Assembly: GCA_042091035.1 (NCBI GenBank)
Contig: JBELIG010000016.1
Span: 1 to 30,246, forward strand
Direction: 5' to 3'
DNA from: AM-2324 sp042091035
GTDB taxonomy: Bacteria; Bacteroidota; Bacteroidia; Chitinophagales; Saprospiraceae
DNA length: 30,246 nt
In this document: piece after piece, positions 1 to 7,531 of the stretch
How positions within the stretch are numbered: position 1 is the first letter of the stretch
Layout: the number at the start of each line of letters is the position of its first letter
Made by a program: the position numbers and the translations under genes
The notes under the pieces: generated by a model
Told to the model about the DNA's origin: nothing
Databases searched by the model: none
The model's input: only the letters and a program-made list of their open reading frames with translations

Positions 1-45
1 ATTTTAATTTAGGGCACTTTTTGATTACTCAAATTACACTATAAA

Positions 46-1665
46 ATGGAGATCCGCATTTTTTTAATCATTAGCTATATTCTATTTAGCATAAGTATGT
101 ATATGCTATTCCCTAAAGCAGAAAAAGAAGCTTGGAAAGGACTTGTTCCTGTACTAAACTTCATGACACTTCAGGAAATCGCGGGCAGAAAAACATGGAA
201 AATCATTTACCTGTTCATACCTATTGTAAATATCTTCTACATTACCTCGCTCAATGTTGAAGTAGTGCGTTCCTTCAAACAATATGAACTTAAAGACACC
301 CTCTGGGCTGTATTCTTTGCTCCAGTAATATTTTTTAGAATAGCGAAAGATGCACAGGTAGGCTATAAAGGGCCTAATGAAATAGAGGAAGAAGCATATA
401 AAAAAGAAATCACAAGACTTCAGCTTGCAGGTAAAAAGATTGAAGCTAACAGGCTAATCGGAAAATCTCCATACAAAAAAGGGCAATTCAGAGAATGGGT
501 AGAGGCAGTAGGGTTTGCTGTATTTGCGGCAGCCTTTATTCGTATGTTCCTTATTGAAGCGTATACAATACCAACCTCCTCTATGGAAGGTTCGCTCAAT
601 GTAGGCGATTATCTTTTTGTCTCTAAGGCTCACTATGGGATTAGAACACCAAAGACCGTCTTGATGATACCTTTACTTCACAATAGGATTCCTGGCTTGA
701 ATGTAGAATCTTATATTGAAAAACCAAATATTGAAGATACTAGACTACCTGCAATATCACCTGTAAAGCGATATGATCCTGTAGTTTTTAACTATCCAGA
801 AGGAGACAGTGTTTACGTCAATCCGAGAAGAACATTTAGCATACATGATGTTAGAAGGTCTCCTAATAATGCCTTTATAAAGGAAACTATTGCAGGAAAA
901 AAGCTGGTAACAAGACCAATAGACAAGCGTGATCATTATATCAAACGCTGTATAGGCATGCCTGGCGATTCATTGAAAATTATCGATAGGCAGGTTTATA
1001 TCGATAATGAGAAAGCAGAGAATCCTGAAAACATACAATTCAGATACTTTATTCCAAATATCAATGAGTTCCAAGGTATACTTGGAATACGCGAAAAACT
1101 TCGAGATGAAGGAGTTTCTCTTGAAGATATGATGTACCTAAACAATGGAATTGTAGTACTTAATGCCAAGCAAAAAACTTATCTAGAACGTGCTTTTCCT
1201 GGTATACAGGTTGATCACTTTACAAAGGATATCCAAGAGTCAATCAATTGGCCAGGGCAAGAAACGTATCCACATGATGGTAAATTATCCAAGCAATGGG
1301 ACAATGATAATTTTGGGCCTATTTATATTCCTCAAAAAGGGGCTACTATAAAACTAACCAAGGAAAACTGGGCCTTCTTCGAGCGAGTTATAGGCGTTTA
1401 TGAAGAAAATGAAGTAGTTAAGGAGAAGGATGGTACTTTCCGTATCAATGGAGAAATTGCTGATTCGTACACCTTCAAAATGAACTATTACTTTATGATG
1501 GGAGACAATAGACACAATTCTGAAGATTCAAGAATTTGGGGTTTTGTCCCAGAGGATCATATTGTAGGAAAGCCTTTATTTATTTTCTTCTCAACCAAAG
1601 AAGGATCTCTATTTGGTAATGGCATAAACTTCGATAGAATATTCAAATCTGCTTCGGAGATGTAG
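46..1665 (+). CDS. lepB: Signal peptidase I, large Bacteroidota form
   Basis: This is a membrane-anchored serine/lysine protease that removes signal peptides from exported proteins. All S26A boxes are visible: PTSSMEGS with the nucleophile Ser179, RYDPVVFNYP near residue 245, HYIKRCIGMPGD with the general base Lys300, and GDNRHNSEDSR starting at Gly486. The roughly 110 N-terminal residues hold hydrophobic segments and a PVLNF...IAGRKTWK...IPIVN pattern like the DUF5684-type domain found before some signal peptidases. A further membrane segment at about 152-172 precedes the catalytic serine. At 539 aa the protein is far longer than E. coli LepB (324 aa). Most of the excess is about 185 residues between the lysine and GDNR boxes, where other family members have a short segment. 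The ATG lies 45 bp into the window, so upstream operon partners are not visible. A terminator follows. Family assignment is secure; the role of the insertion is unknown. Confidence 0.96.
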   Translation: MEIRIFLIISYILFSISMYMLFPKAEKEAWKGLVPVLNFMTLQEIAGRKTWKIIYLFIPIVNIFYITSLNVEVVRSFKQYELKDTLWAVFFAPVIFFRIAKDAQVGYKGPNEIEEEAYKKEITRLQLAGKKIEANRLIGKSPYKKGQFREWVEAVGFAVFAAAFIRMFLIEAYTIPTSSMEGSLNVGDYLFVSKAHYGIRTPKTVLMIPLLHNRIPGLNVESYIEKPNIEDTRLPAISPVKRYDPVVFNYPEGDSVYVNPRRTFSIHDVRRSPNNAFIKETIAGKKLVTRPIDKRDHYIKRCIGMPGDSLKIIDRQVYIDNEKAENPENIQFRYFIPNINEFQGILGIREKLRDEGVSLEDMMYLNNGIVVLNAKQKTYLERAFPGIQVDHFTKDIQESINWPGQETYPHDGKLSKQWDNDNFGPIYIPQKGATIKLTKENWAFFERVIGVYEENEVVKEKDGTFRINGEIADSYTFKMNYYFMMGDNRHNSEDSRIWGFVPEDHIVGKPLFIFFSTKEGSLFGNGINFDRIFKSASEM

Positions 1666-1698
1666 AATAGCACCATATTGGATTAAATTATATAAATT

Positions 1699-1734
1699 AG
1701 ATGTCGTAGCTTGATGCTACGGCATCTTTTTTAT
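1699..1734 (+). terminator. Intrinsic terminator after lepB
   Basis: A 12-bp stem (1699-1710 with 1716-1727, one G-U pair) closes a 5-nt loop and is followed by a T-rich run. It lies 33 bp after the lepB stop and before ftsX, so ftsX probably starts a separate transcript. Confidence 0.8.
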
Positions 1735-1757
1735 TTCAAGCGACCAAAGAAAATTGA

Positions 1758-2633
1758 ATGATGAGCAATAAAAGCGATAGAGCAGTTAAGAAAAATTCAG
1801 GCCTCCTTCGGACTACAATACTAGGTAGTCTGATCCTCTTGGTCACCGGAATATTTCTGTGGCTTATGTTTGAAACGAGGTGCTTGTTAAGTAATACCAA
1901 AGAAAATATTGACCTTTTTGCAGAACTTGCTATCGAGAACTCAGAGAATGAAAATCAGGCGGCCATTGAATTACTCATGGATCATCCCTTTGTAGTATCA
2001 AACTCTGTTCGGTATTTACCCAAAGAAGAGGCCATAAAGGAGTTTGAAGAAGAACTCGGAGAGGATTTTGTAAAACTTGGTATAGATAATCCATTACCCA
2101 ATGTTGTAGTATTCAATCTCAAGTCTGAATATCTTTCCGTAGATAGTATCAACATATTCAAAGACGGCCTTTTGAACGACTCTAAAATCGAAGCCGTACT
2201 TTTCCAGGAAAACATGTGGGTTAACCTAGGTGCAAACTTTCGCTCTCTAAATCTCATAGCCCTAGGCTTTTGCATCTTATTTCTTGCCGTTGCCTTTTTC
2301 ACAATTGGCAATACCACTCGAATTATGATGTATAATGATCGATTCCTGATTAGAAATATGGAACTGGTTGGAGCAAAGCGGAATTTCATTCAAAAACCCT
2401 ATCTAATCAGAGCTTTCATATCTGGTCTTATAAGCAGTGGAATAGCAATACTTGGAATATTGGCAGTTCAAGGTATTATTTCCAATCAACTGGATCAGGC
2501 TCAATTTTGCAGCAACAATAATTTATTATTGCTTATTGTGTTTTTTGTAGGTCCGTTTATTAGCTTTGTATCTAGCTATTCTGCAGTTCAAAAGTATCTG
2601 AACGCTGAAGTAGATGAGCTTTATAAAAATTAA
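1758..2633 (+). CDS. ftsX: Cell division ABC-type permease FtsX
   Basis: FtsX is the membrane subunit of the FtsEX complex. It couples cytoplasmic ATP hydrolysis by FtsE to activation of peptidoglycan hydrolases at the division site. The 291-aa protein has the family layout: a short basic cytoplasmic N-terminus, one membrane segment (about 19-38), an extracytoplasmic domain of roughly 120 residues containing the typical SVRYLPKEEAIKEFEEELG stretch, then three further membrane segments. Between segments 2 and 3 lies the conserved RxxxIRxMELVGAKRxFI-type cytoplasmic loop, seen here as FLIRNMELVGAKRNFIQKPY. FtsE is not encoded in this window, as is usual for Bacteroidota, where the two genes are often apart. 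The next gene starts 7 bp after the stop, pointing to an operon with DUF3098, uppP and truB. Two adjacent ATG codons (1758, 1761) are possible starts. Confidence 0.93.
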   Translation: MMSNKSDRAVKKNSGLLRTTILGSLILLVTGIFLWLMFETRCLLSNTKENIDLFAELAIENSENENQAAIELLMDHPFVVSNSVRYLPKEEAIKEFEEELGEDFVKLGIDNPLPNVVVFNLKSEYLSVDSINIFKDGLLNDSKIEAVLFQENMWVNLGANFRSLNLIALGFCILFLAVAFFTIGNTTRIMMYNDRFLIRNMELVGAKRNFIQKPYLIRAFISGLISSGIAILGILAVQGIISNQLDQAQFCSNNNLLLLIVFFVGPFISFVSSYSAVQKYLNAEVDELYKN

Positions 2634-2640
2634 ACAATTC

Positions 2641-2907
2641 ATGAGTAAGAAGAAAATTGTAAAGAAAAAGGTCGACTCCAAAAAAGCAGCAGCTTCTAAG
2701 GAAATGCTTTTTAACAAAAAGAACTATACGCTGATGGCGGCAGGCGCTATTTTAGTGCTTCTAGGGATTCTTTTGATGTCAGGAGGAGCACAAGAAGCAA
2801 CTGAATGGAATGCAGACGAAATATATTCTACTAGAAGAACCGTATTAGCTCCTATCGTTATACTTGCTGGGCTTGGTTTAGAAATATTTGCCATTTTCAA
2901 AAAATAA
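2641..2907 (+). CDS. DUF3098 family small membrane protein
   Basis: This is a predicted 88-aa inner-membrane protein. It has a very basic N-terminus rich in lysine (MSKKKIVKKKVDSKK), a motif like LFNKKNYTLMAAGAILVLLGILL with a first membrane segment at about 35-54, a short polar loop, and a second membrane segment near the C-terminus. The pattern NKKNYxLMxxGxxLxxxG and the position between ftsX and uppP match DUF3098, a family of unknown function found throughout Bacteroidota. I chose the ATG at 2641. An upstream in-frame ATG at 2614 would place the start inside ftsX and add nine residues before the conserved basic start. The stop is 10 bp before uppP. Translational coupling with ftsX and uppP is likely, and the fixed neighbourhood suggests a role in the cell envelope or in division, but no activity is known. 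Confidence 0.85.
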   Translation: MSKKKIVKKKVDSKKAAASKEMLFNKKNYTLMAAGAILVLLGILLMSGGAQEATEWNADEIYSTRRTVLAPIVILAGLGLEIFAIFKK

Positions 2908-2917
2908 GCACTAAACT

Positions 2918-3712
2918 ATGTCTGCTTTTCTTGAAGCAATAATCCTTGGTATCATTCAAGGACTTACCGAATTTCTACCCGTTAGTAGTAGTGGCCATCT
3001 AGAACTTGCAAATGCAATTTTGGGCAAACAACAAGTTGGCGGAGAAAATATGCAAATGACTGTGGTGCTTCACTTCGCTACTGCTCTTAGCACTATTGTT
3101 ATCTTTCGTAAAGATATTTTGGATATCATCAAGGGTCTTTTCAATAATAAGGATCGATCCCACCAATATTTTTCACTTAAGATCATCCTTTCAATGATTC
3201 CTGCAGCAACCGTAGGATTACTATTTGAAGATCAACTGGAACAATTATTTACGGGAAACACACTTTTCGTTGGCATGATGCTCATCCTAACAGGAGCACT
3301 GCTATACCTGGCGGATAAAGCAAAATCTACAGGTAAAGAGGTGGGTTGGAAAGATGCTGTGCTTATAGGTCTCGCCCAAGCAATCGCCATACTTCCTGGA
3401 ATCTCTAGATCCGGTGCTACCATTTCTACCTCAGTATTACTAAAAATTGATCGAACAAAAGCTGCACGTTTTTCATTTCTAATGGTAGTACCATTGATTT
3501 TCGGAAAGATGGCTAAAGATTTGATGGACCCTACTTTCTTTGAACAAGGACAATCATTAACTTATTTAGGCACTGGTTTTATTGCCTCTTTTCTTACCGG
3601 TTTATTGGCATGCAGTTGGATGATTAAACTTGTCAAACAAAGCAAATTGATTTATTTTGCAATTTATTGCATGCTCATAGGAGCACTTGCAATAGCGATT
3701 AATATTTTATAA
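2918..3712 (+). CDS. uppP: Undecaprenyl-diphosphatase UppP (BacA)
   Basis: This integral membrane phosphatase converts undecaprenyl diphosphate to undecaprenyl phosphate. It recycles the lipid carrier used for peptidoglycan and surface polysaccharides, and overexpression in other bacteria gives bacitracin resistance. The 264-aa length is normal. The two signature motifs are intact: GIIQGLTEFLPVSSSGH (residues 11-27, with Glu18, the serine run and His27) and PGISRSGATIS (160-170, with Arg164, the phosphate-binding arginine). The rest consists of hydrophobic helices, as expected. It lies 10 bp after the DUF3098 gene and 39 bp before truB, probably in the same transcript. It supplies carrier for any undecaprenyl-linked glycan made by the glycosyltransferases and flippase elsewhere in the window, although that link is general rather than specific. 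Confidence 0.96.
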   Translation: MSAFLEAIILGIIQGLTEFLPVSSSGHLELANAILGKQQVGGENMQMTVVLHFATALSTIVIFRKDILDIIKGLFNNKDRSHQYFSLKIILSMIPAATVGLLFEDQLEQLFTGNTLFVGMMLILTGALLYLADKAKSTGKEVGWKDAVLIGLAQAIAILPGISRSGATISTSVLLKIDRTKAARFSFLMVVPLIFGKMAKDLMDPTFFEQGQSLTYLGTGFIASFLTGLLACSWMIKLVKQSKLIYFAIYCMLIGALAIAINIL

Positions 3713-3751
3713 TTTACTGAAATAAAATCATTTATATTAACATATTACCTA

Positions 3752-4495
3752 ATGAATACCGACGATCCTCTGCCTTCCTTGTCAGAAAAAAAATTCAACT
3801 TCCTTGAAGGGGAAGTCCTTCTAATAGACAAGCCATTCGATTGGACCTCATTCGATGTTGTCAATAAAATTCGCTCTAGATTAAAAAGAGCACTTGGCAT
3901 AAAAAAAATAAAAGTAGGACATGCTGGCACACTAGATCCCATGGCCACTGGACTTTTAATCATATGTACAGGTCGAGCAACTAAGACTATTGAATCCTAT
4001 CAGGCTCAGAAAAAAACCTATACAGGCTCTATCTGTTTTGGAGGAACGACAGCTTCTTACGATAAAGAGACAGAAGTAGATCAAACTTATCCCTTCGAAC
4101 ATATCAATGAAGCACATATAAGCAAGGTAATCGAGGAAAAGTATATGGGTAAAATACAACAGATTCCGCCCATGTTTTCTGCAATAAAAGTTGATGGGCA
4201 ACCCTTATATAAGAAAGCCCGAAAAGGCGAAGTTGTTGAGATAAAACCAAGAACTGTAGAAATCTTTAAATTTGAGAATACGGGACTAGAACTTCCTGAG
4301 ATGAAGTTTGAGATAAGCTGTAGCAAAGGAACCTATATCCGCTCAATTGCTAATGATATTGGCAAAGACCTAAACTCTGGGGGACACTTAACAGCCTTGA
4401 GGAGAACTATGATTGGTGATTACCATGTCGATAATGCTTATGGTGTAAATGAGTTTTGCGACTGGCTAGAAAACAATTTTACTCCGGAGCCGTAA
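3752..4495 (+). CDS. truB: tRNA pseudouridine synthase B
   Basis: TruB isomerises U55 in the T-loop of tRNAs to pseudouridine. The catalytic motif GHAGTLDPMATGLL is present with the nucleophile Asp62. Other family blocks also follow: KPFDWTSFDVV near the N-terminus, IPPMFSAIKVDGQPLYKKARKG around 130-150, and CSKGTYIRSIANDIG around 190-204. At 247 aa it is shorter than E. coli TruB (314 aa) and lacks most of the C-terminal PUA-like extension, a form common in Bacteroidota. It is the last gene of the ftsX-DUF3098-uppP-truB run. Its 3' end overlaps the 3' end of the opposing hydrolase gene by 17 bp, and its probable terminator lies inside that gene. Confidence 0.96.
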   Translation: MNTDDPLPSLSEKKFNFLEGEVLLIDKPFDWTSFDVVNKIRSRLKRALGIKKIKVGHAGTLDPMATGLLIICTGRATKTIESYQAQKKTYTGSICFGGTTASYDKETEVDQTYPFEHINEAHISKVIEEKYMGKIQQIPPMFSAIKVDGQPLYKKARKGEVVEIKPRTVEIFKFENTGLELPEMKFEISCSKGTYIRSIANDIGKDLNSGGHLTALRRTMIGDYHVDNAYGVNEFCDWLENNFTPEP

Positions 4496-5510
4496 CTAGG
4501 CTATCAGAATGTATTATAAACAAATCGTCAAGGCCTTCTTTCTCATCTGAGCTTACAGGAAAATCCGTCCTGTCATATATGAGAGAGAAGGCTTTTTCAT
4601 TGCCTATACTCAATAGGTCAAACAACCTCCAATATAGGTTGTAATCCAACTCATCCATTCGCCCTACCTCAAGCGCTCTATTTGTAGTATAATTGCGCAG
4701 ATCTGAATCAAAGGCATTGTCCAAAGCATAACAGACATTGTGATGGGCATCATAATAGCGTGAATAAAGTGCCTGAGAGTAATTAATGATCAATGCTTTA
4801 TCCATCTTCTCTGAGGCTTCCTTGAATACCTTTCTAGAAAATTCATTACCAACGACTCGATCATTATTTTCTTCAACAATCAATAGTTTAATAGATGGAT
4901 CAATAGCTTCGTAAGAGTCAAGTCTTCCACCCTGTAAAGCAGATGTCCCAGGAGCACATAACATAGCAATACTTGGCTTAGGTACATCATATTCTGTATA
5001 TCGAACAAGCAACTCACTAATTATTGTACCACCGTAAGAATGGCCAACATATTTAGCAGACTCTGGAACTTGATATTCAAAATTAGTTTTCAAGTATTCC
5101 AAAGCATCTTGAATCCCTTGAGACGCTTTTGCTGCGAATTTATTAGCTTTTGGAAATATTATATTCCTCTGATAACGCGGGTATATCACAATATTTCCCT
5201 GACGGGCAATATGTCTAATCCAAGCGCCATAAATAAATGGATTATATCCTCCATATCCATGCATAAAAATGACTAGCGGCGCATCTTTTAGGTCTGCATC
5301 TATATTATAATATATCCAATAACCTGTTGCTAGTGCAGCTTGATTTACCTCTATAATTTCAGCAGAATAAGGATAGCTTATATCTGATAATTCATTAACT
5401 GCGATAAAAGGGTATTCAGGCTTTTGCCCCTCAGAAGTATAAAAAACAAAACACAACATGCAAACAATTAAGGAAGCTCGAACTAATTGAATCATTTTAT
5501 TATTTTGCAC
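4479..5510 (-). CDS. Secreted alpha/beta hydrolase
   Basis: This is a predicted exported esterase- or lipase-like enzyme of the alpha/beta hydrolase fold. An N-terminal hydrophobic segment (about residues 6-24) ending in SEGQ looks like a signal peptide. Next come the oxyanion-hole region IFMHGYGGY and the nucleophile elbow GHSYGG (Ser158). A plausible acid is Asp217 in VEENNDRVVG, and the histidine is His256 or His257 in YYDAHHNVCY, giving a complete triad in the right order. It most resembles PET-hydrolase/chlorophyllase-like or dienelactone-hydrolase-like proteins in general layout, but the substrate cannot be told. The extreme C-terminus (about 300-343) is a tail beyond the fold, and its DNA also carries the truB terminator hairpin. 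An alternative start is the ATG at 5495 (Met6), which would make a neater signal peptide. The gene converges on truB with a 17-bp overlap. Confidence 0.82.
   Translation of the reverse strand: MQNNKMIQLVRASLIVCMLCFVFYTSEGQKPEYPFIAVNELSDISYPYSAEIIEVNQAALATGYWIYYNIDADLKDAPLVIFMHGYGGYNPFIYGAWIRHIARQGNIVIYPRYQRNIIFPKANKFAAKASQGIQDALEYLKTNFEYQVPESAKYVGHSYGGTIISELLVRYTEYDVPKPSIAMLCAPGTSALQGGRLDSYEAIDPSIKLLIVEENNDRVVGNEFSRKVFKEASEKMDKALIINYSQALYSRYYDAHHNVCYALDNAFDSDLRNYTTNRALEVGRMDELDYNLYWRLFDLLSIGNEKAFSLIYDRTDFPVSSDEKEGLDDLFIIHSDSLVTAPE
4530..4600 (+). terminator. Probable truB terminator inside opposing CDS
   Basis: A 17-bp stem pairs 4530-4546 with 4579-4595 (two G-U pairs). Its 32-nt loop contains a second small hairpin (ACAGGA 4555-4560 with TCCTGT 4568-4573). 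The 3' arm runs into TTTTTCATT on the + strand. Read from the other strand, the hairpin is not followed by a T tract, so it should act on truB transcription only. It begins 34 bp after the truB stop, within the antisense of the hydrolase 3' coding region. Part of the T run is used in the stem and the loop is large, so efficiency is uncertain. Confidence 0.5.
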
Positions 5511-5566
5511 TTATTAAAAACTTAATTTAAAGTAGTTTACTTTATATTATAGATTTAATCAAGTTA

Positions 5567-5593
5567 TTAGGAGACATAACTTAACTCTCCTAA
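5567..5593. promoter_or_regulatory. Inverted repeat between divergent hydrolase and gpsA
   Basis: A perfect 8-bp inverted repeat (TTAGGAGA at 5567-5574, TCTCCTAA at 5586-5593, 11-nt spacer) sits in the 109-bp gap between the divergent hydrolase and gpsA, 26 bp before the gpsA start. It is not followed by a T tract on either strand, so it is not a standard terminator. It could be an operator or a 5'-UTR hairpin. Chance occurrence in AT-rich DNA is possible. Confidence 0.3.
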
Positions 5594-5619
5594 CGGCTTT
5601 AAATAAAAATAATTTCATT

Positions 5620-6648
5620 TTGCAAAAAATAGGTGTACTCGGATCAGGTAGTTTTGGAACTGCAGTTGCTTCTTTGGCAGCACATAATTCTAATGTATTG
5701 CTTTTAAGCAGAAATTCAGAAACAATAGCCGCCATAAACGATCATCATAGACATTTGGGGTATGACCTGGCAGAGAATATTACTGCTATTTCATCAATGA
5801 AAGAACTGGCAGAAGCATGCAAATTAATTTTTCTTGCAGTGCCCTCTTCGCAGTTTAGACAAATGATGAAAGACTTTTCTCCTTATCTAACACCAGAACA
5901 CTTTTTAATTCACTGCACAAAAGGATTTGACACCAACTTCGACCTTTCGAAGGGGGATGAATTAAAAATCGTAAAGGAGGATTTTCATGTTATGAGTGAG
6001 GTCATCCGACAAGAAAGTGTAGTCATTCGAATTGGGGTGCTTTCTGGCCCTAATCTAGCAAAGGAAATCATGGATGGCAAACCTACCGCATCCGTAGTTT
6101 TTTCTGATTTTGATGAAGTTATAGCTGCCGGAATTAAAGCCTTATCCTCCGATTATTTTTCAATCTTTGGATCCTACGAACTACTCGGTGCAGAGATAGC
6201 AGGAGCACTAAAGAATGTAATAGCAATTGGAGCAGGAATCCTAAAGGGAAAAGACTTGGGTAAAAATATTCAAGCTGTTCTTATCAATAGGGGGATGGTG
6301 GATATGATCGCTTTGGGTCAAGCCTTAGGATGTTCCCCCAAAGCATTTCTTGGCACTGCGGGCATGGGAGATCTCATATGCACAGCAACCTCCAAAAATA
6401 GCCGAAATTTTAAATTTGGCTATGAGCTAGGGAGTGGTAAATCTATTGAAGATGCAAAGAAGAGTAGTCCTGAGCTTGCAGAAGGCTACAGAACAGCCTG
6501 GATAGTGGAAGGTCTTGCAAAATCTCTTGGAATCAGTCTTCCAATCTTCAGTACCATATACAAAGTACTTTACAACGGATACGAGATTGAATCAGCTTTA
6601 AAATTCTTGATGAAATTCCCTAACTATACAGATGTTGACTTCATCTAA
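5620..6648 (+). CDS. gpsA: NAD(P)H-dependent glycerol-3-phosphate dehydrogenase
   Basis: GpsA reduces dihydroxyacetone phosphate to sn-glycerol 3-phosphate, the backbone for phospholipid synthesis, in the cytoplasm. The Rossmann motif GVLGSGSFGTA opens the protein. LAVPSSQFR and LSGPNLAKEI follow, and the helical domain has the catalytic-lysine block GAEIAGALKNVIAIGAG (Lys198) followed by NRGMVDM and GTAGMGDLICTATSKNSRNFKFG. The length (342 aa) is normal. The start must be TTG at 5620: no ATG or GTG lies in frame upstream before the conserved N-terminus, and the next residues are already the nucleotide-binding strand. The gene appears to be single. Its last four bases overlap the end of the opposing glycosyltransferase gene. 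No T-tract hairpin was seen just after it. Confidence 0.95.
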   Translation: MQKIGVLGSGSFGTAVASLAAHNSNVLLLSRNSETIAAINDHHRHLGYDLAENITAISSMKELAEACKLIFLAVPSSQFRQMMKDFSPYLTPEHFLIHCTKGFDTNFDLSKGDELKIVKEDFHVMSEVIRQESVVIRIGVLSGPNLAKEIMDGKPTASVVFSDFDEVIAAGIKALSSDYFSIFGSYELLGAEIAGALKNVIAIGAGILKGKDLGKNIQAVLINRGMVDMIALGQALGCSPKAFLGTAGMGDLICTATSKNSRNFKFGYELGSGKSIEDAKKSSPELAEGYRTAWIVEGLAKSLGISLPIFSTIYKVLYNGYEIESALKFLMKFPNYTDVDFI

Positions 6649-7418
6649 TAGCTTGGTTTTCCTATCCTAGATACTTTGAAAACAACTGCTCTCCATATGA
6701 TAAAAATATGGGCAAACAATGTATTTAGTAAGCCAAAGTGATGGCGCAATACTTTGAATCTGCTCCCCATGGATTGCTTAAATTGCTGTTTAGATAAACC
6801 ACCTTGCAAATAAGAAGCTAATATAGAATCTAAATACTTGACTGATTGCGCTGACTTCAGACATTCAATTACCCAATCAATATCTGCGGTCAGTCCAAAA
6901 TCAGATTTATACTTTGGAGCTATCGATTTGTTTACAACAAAGCCTTGATGACAAACAACCATTCCAAAACGCATTGATCTCCAACTGAGCTTTTTCGGAA
7001 GTTGCTGCGTAGTAAGTTCCGATCGAATACCCATTTCAAGCCTATCCTCATTTACAAGCATCACTTCTCCGTACACGACATCGGTATCACTATCTATTGA
7101 ATCAACTAACTTGTTTAGCGTATCTTCCCCATAAATATGATCTCCTGCATTTACAAACCATATCATTTGTCCATTTGCAAAATCAATAGCCTTATTCATT
7201 GCATCATATAAACCTTTATCAGGCTCAGAAATGTATCTGTCTACAGTATTAGAGCCTTCTAAGAACTCCTTAGTTCCATCGGAAGAGTTACCATCAATAA
7301 CCAGATACTCTACACCTGCACATTTTTGCCTTTCAACAGATGAAGCTGTTCCCTTAAGCAAAGGCAGTGCATTGTAAGTAACTGTGATTATGCTGAGTTT
7401 TATTGAATTCGATTGCAT
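6645..7418 (-). CDS. Family 2 glycosyltransferase
   Basis: This is a predicted cytoplasmic or membrane-associated GT-A enzyme that moves a sugar from a nucleotide donor during surface-glycan assembly. The N-terminus has the GT2 start LSIITVTYNALPLLKGTASSV, then VIDGNSSDGTKEF and a DKGLYDAMNKAI block, followed by MIWFVNAGDHI, where NAGD takes the place of the usual DxD. This order (SDGT, DKGxYDAMNKG, NAGD) is typical of the WcaE-like colanic-acid subgroup of GT2. The C-terminus has a hydrophobic stretch, LLNTLFAHIFIIWRAVVFKV, that may associate with the membrane. I chose the ATG at 7418; a GTG at 7424 adds two residues. The gene is divergent from the YfhO-family gene, which could share its glycan pathway. 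The acceptor and sugar are unknown. Confidence 0.88.
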   Translation of the reverse strand: MQSNSIKLSIITVTYNALPLLKGTASSVERQKCAGVEYLVIDGNSSDGTKEFLEGSNTVDRYISEPDKGLYDAMNKAIDFANGQMIWFVNAGDHIYGEDTLNKLVDSIDSDTDVVYGEVMLVNEDRLEMGIRSELTTQQLPKKLSWRSMRFGMVVCHQGFVVNKSIAPKYKSDFGLTADIDWVIECLKSAQSVKYLDSILASYLQGGLSKQQFKQSMGSRFKVLRHHFGLLNTLFAHIFIIWRAVVFKVSRIGKPSY

Positions 7419-7468
7419 AGCCACTAAACTAAAGTAATTTTTTTAAAAATATATAGCTGATTTTGTGC

Positions 7469-7497
7469 TTTGTCATTCGTGTATTAAGTATATTTTG
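7469..7497 (+). promoter_or_regulatory. Possible promoter of the YfhO-family gene
   Basis: TTTG (7469-7472) is followed after 16 nt by TATATTTTG (7489-7497), resembling the Bacteroidota -33 TTTG / -7 TAnnTTTG pair with one extra base in the -7 spacer. It ends 34 bp before the ATG at 7532. Confidence 0.3.
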
Positions 7498-7531
7498 CTC
7501 CTAATTTAAGAGATTCAAGCGCAAAGAACTT

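Noticed and set aside
1982..2389. Antisense frame of 135 codons within ftsX
   Set aside because: It is a shadow of a clearly conserved gene, with no domain or start signal of its own. The same applies to the other short antisense and alternate-frame openings in truB, gpsA, the lectin genes and the proteases.
2614..2640. Upstream ATG for the DUF3098 gene
   Set aside because: It overlaps the end of ftsX and adds nine residues before the usual lysine-rich start; the ATG at 2641 fits better.
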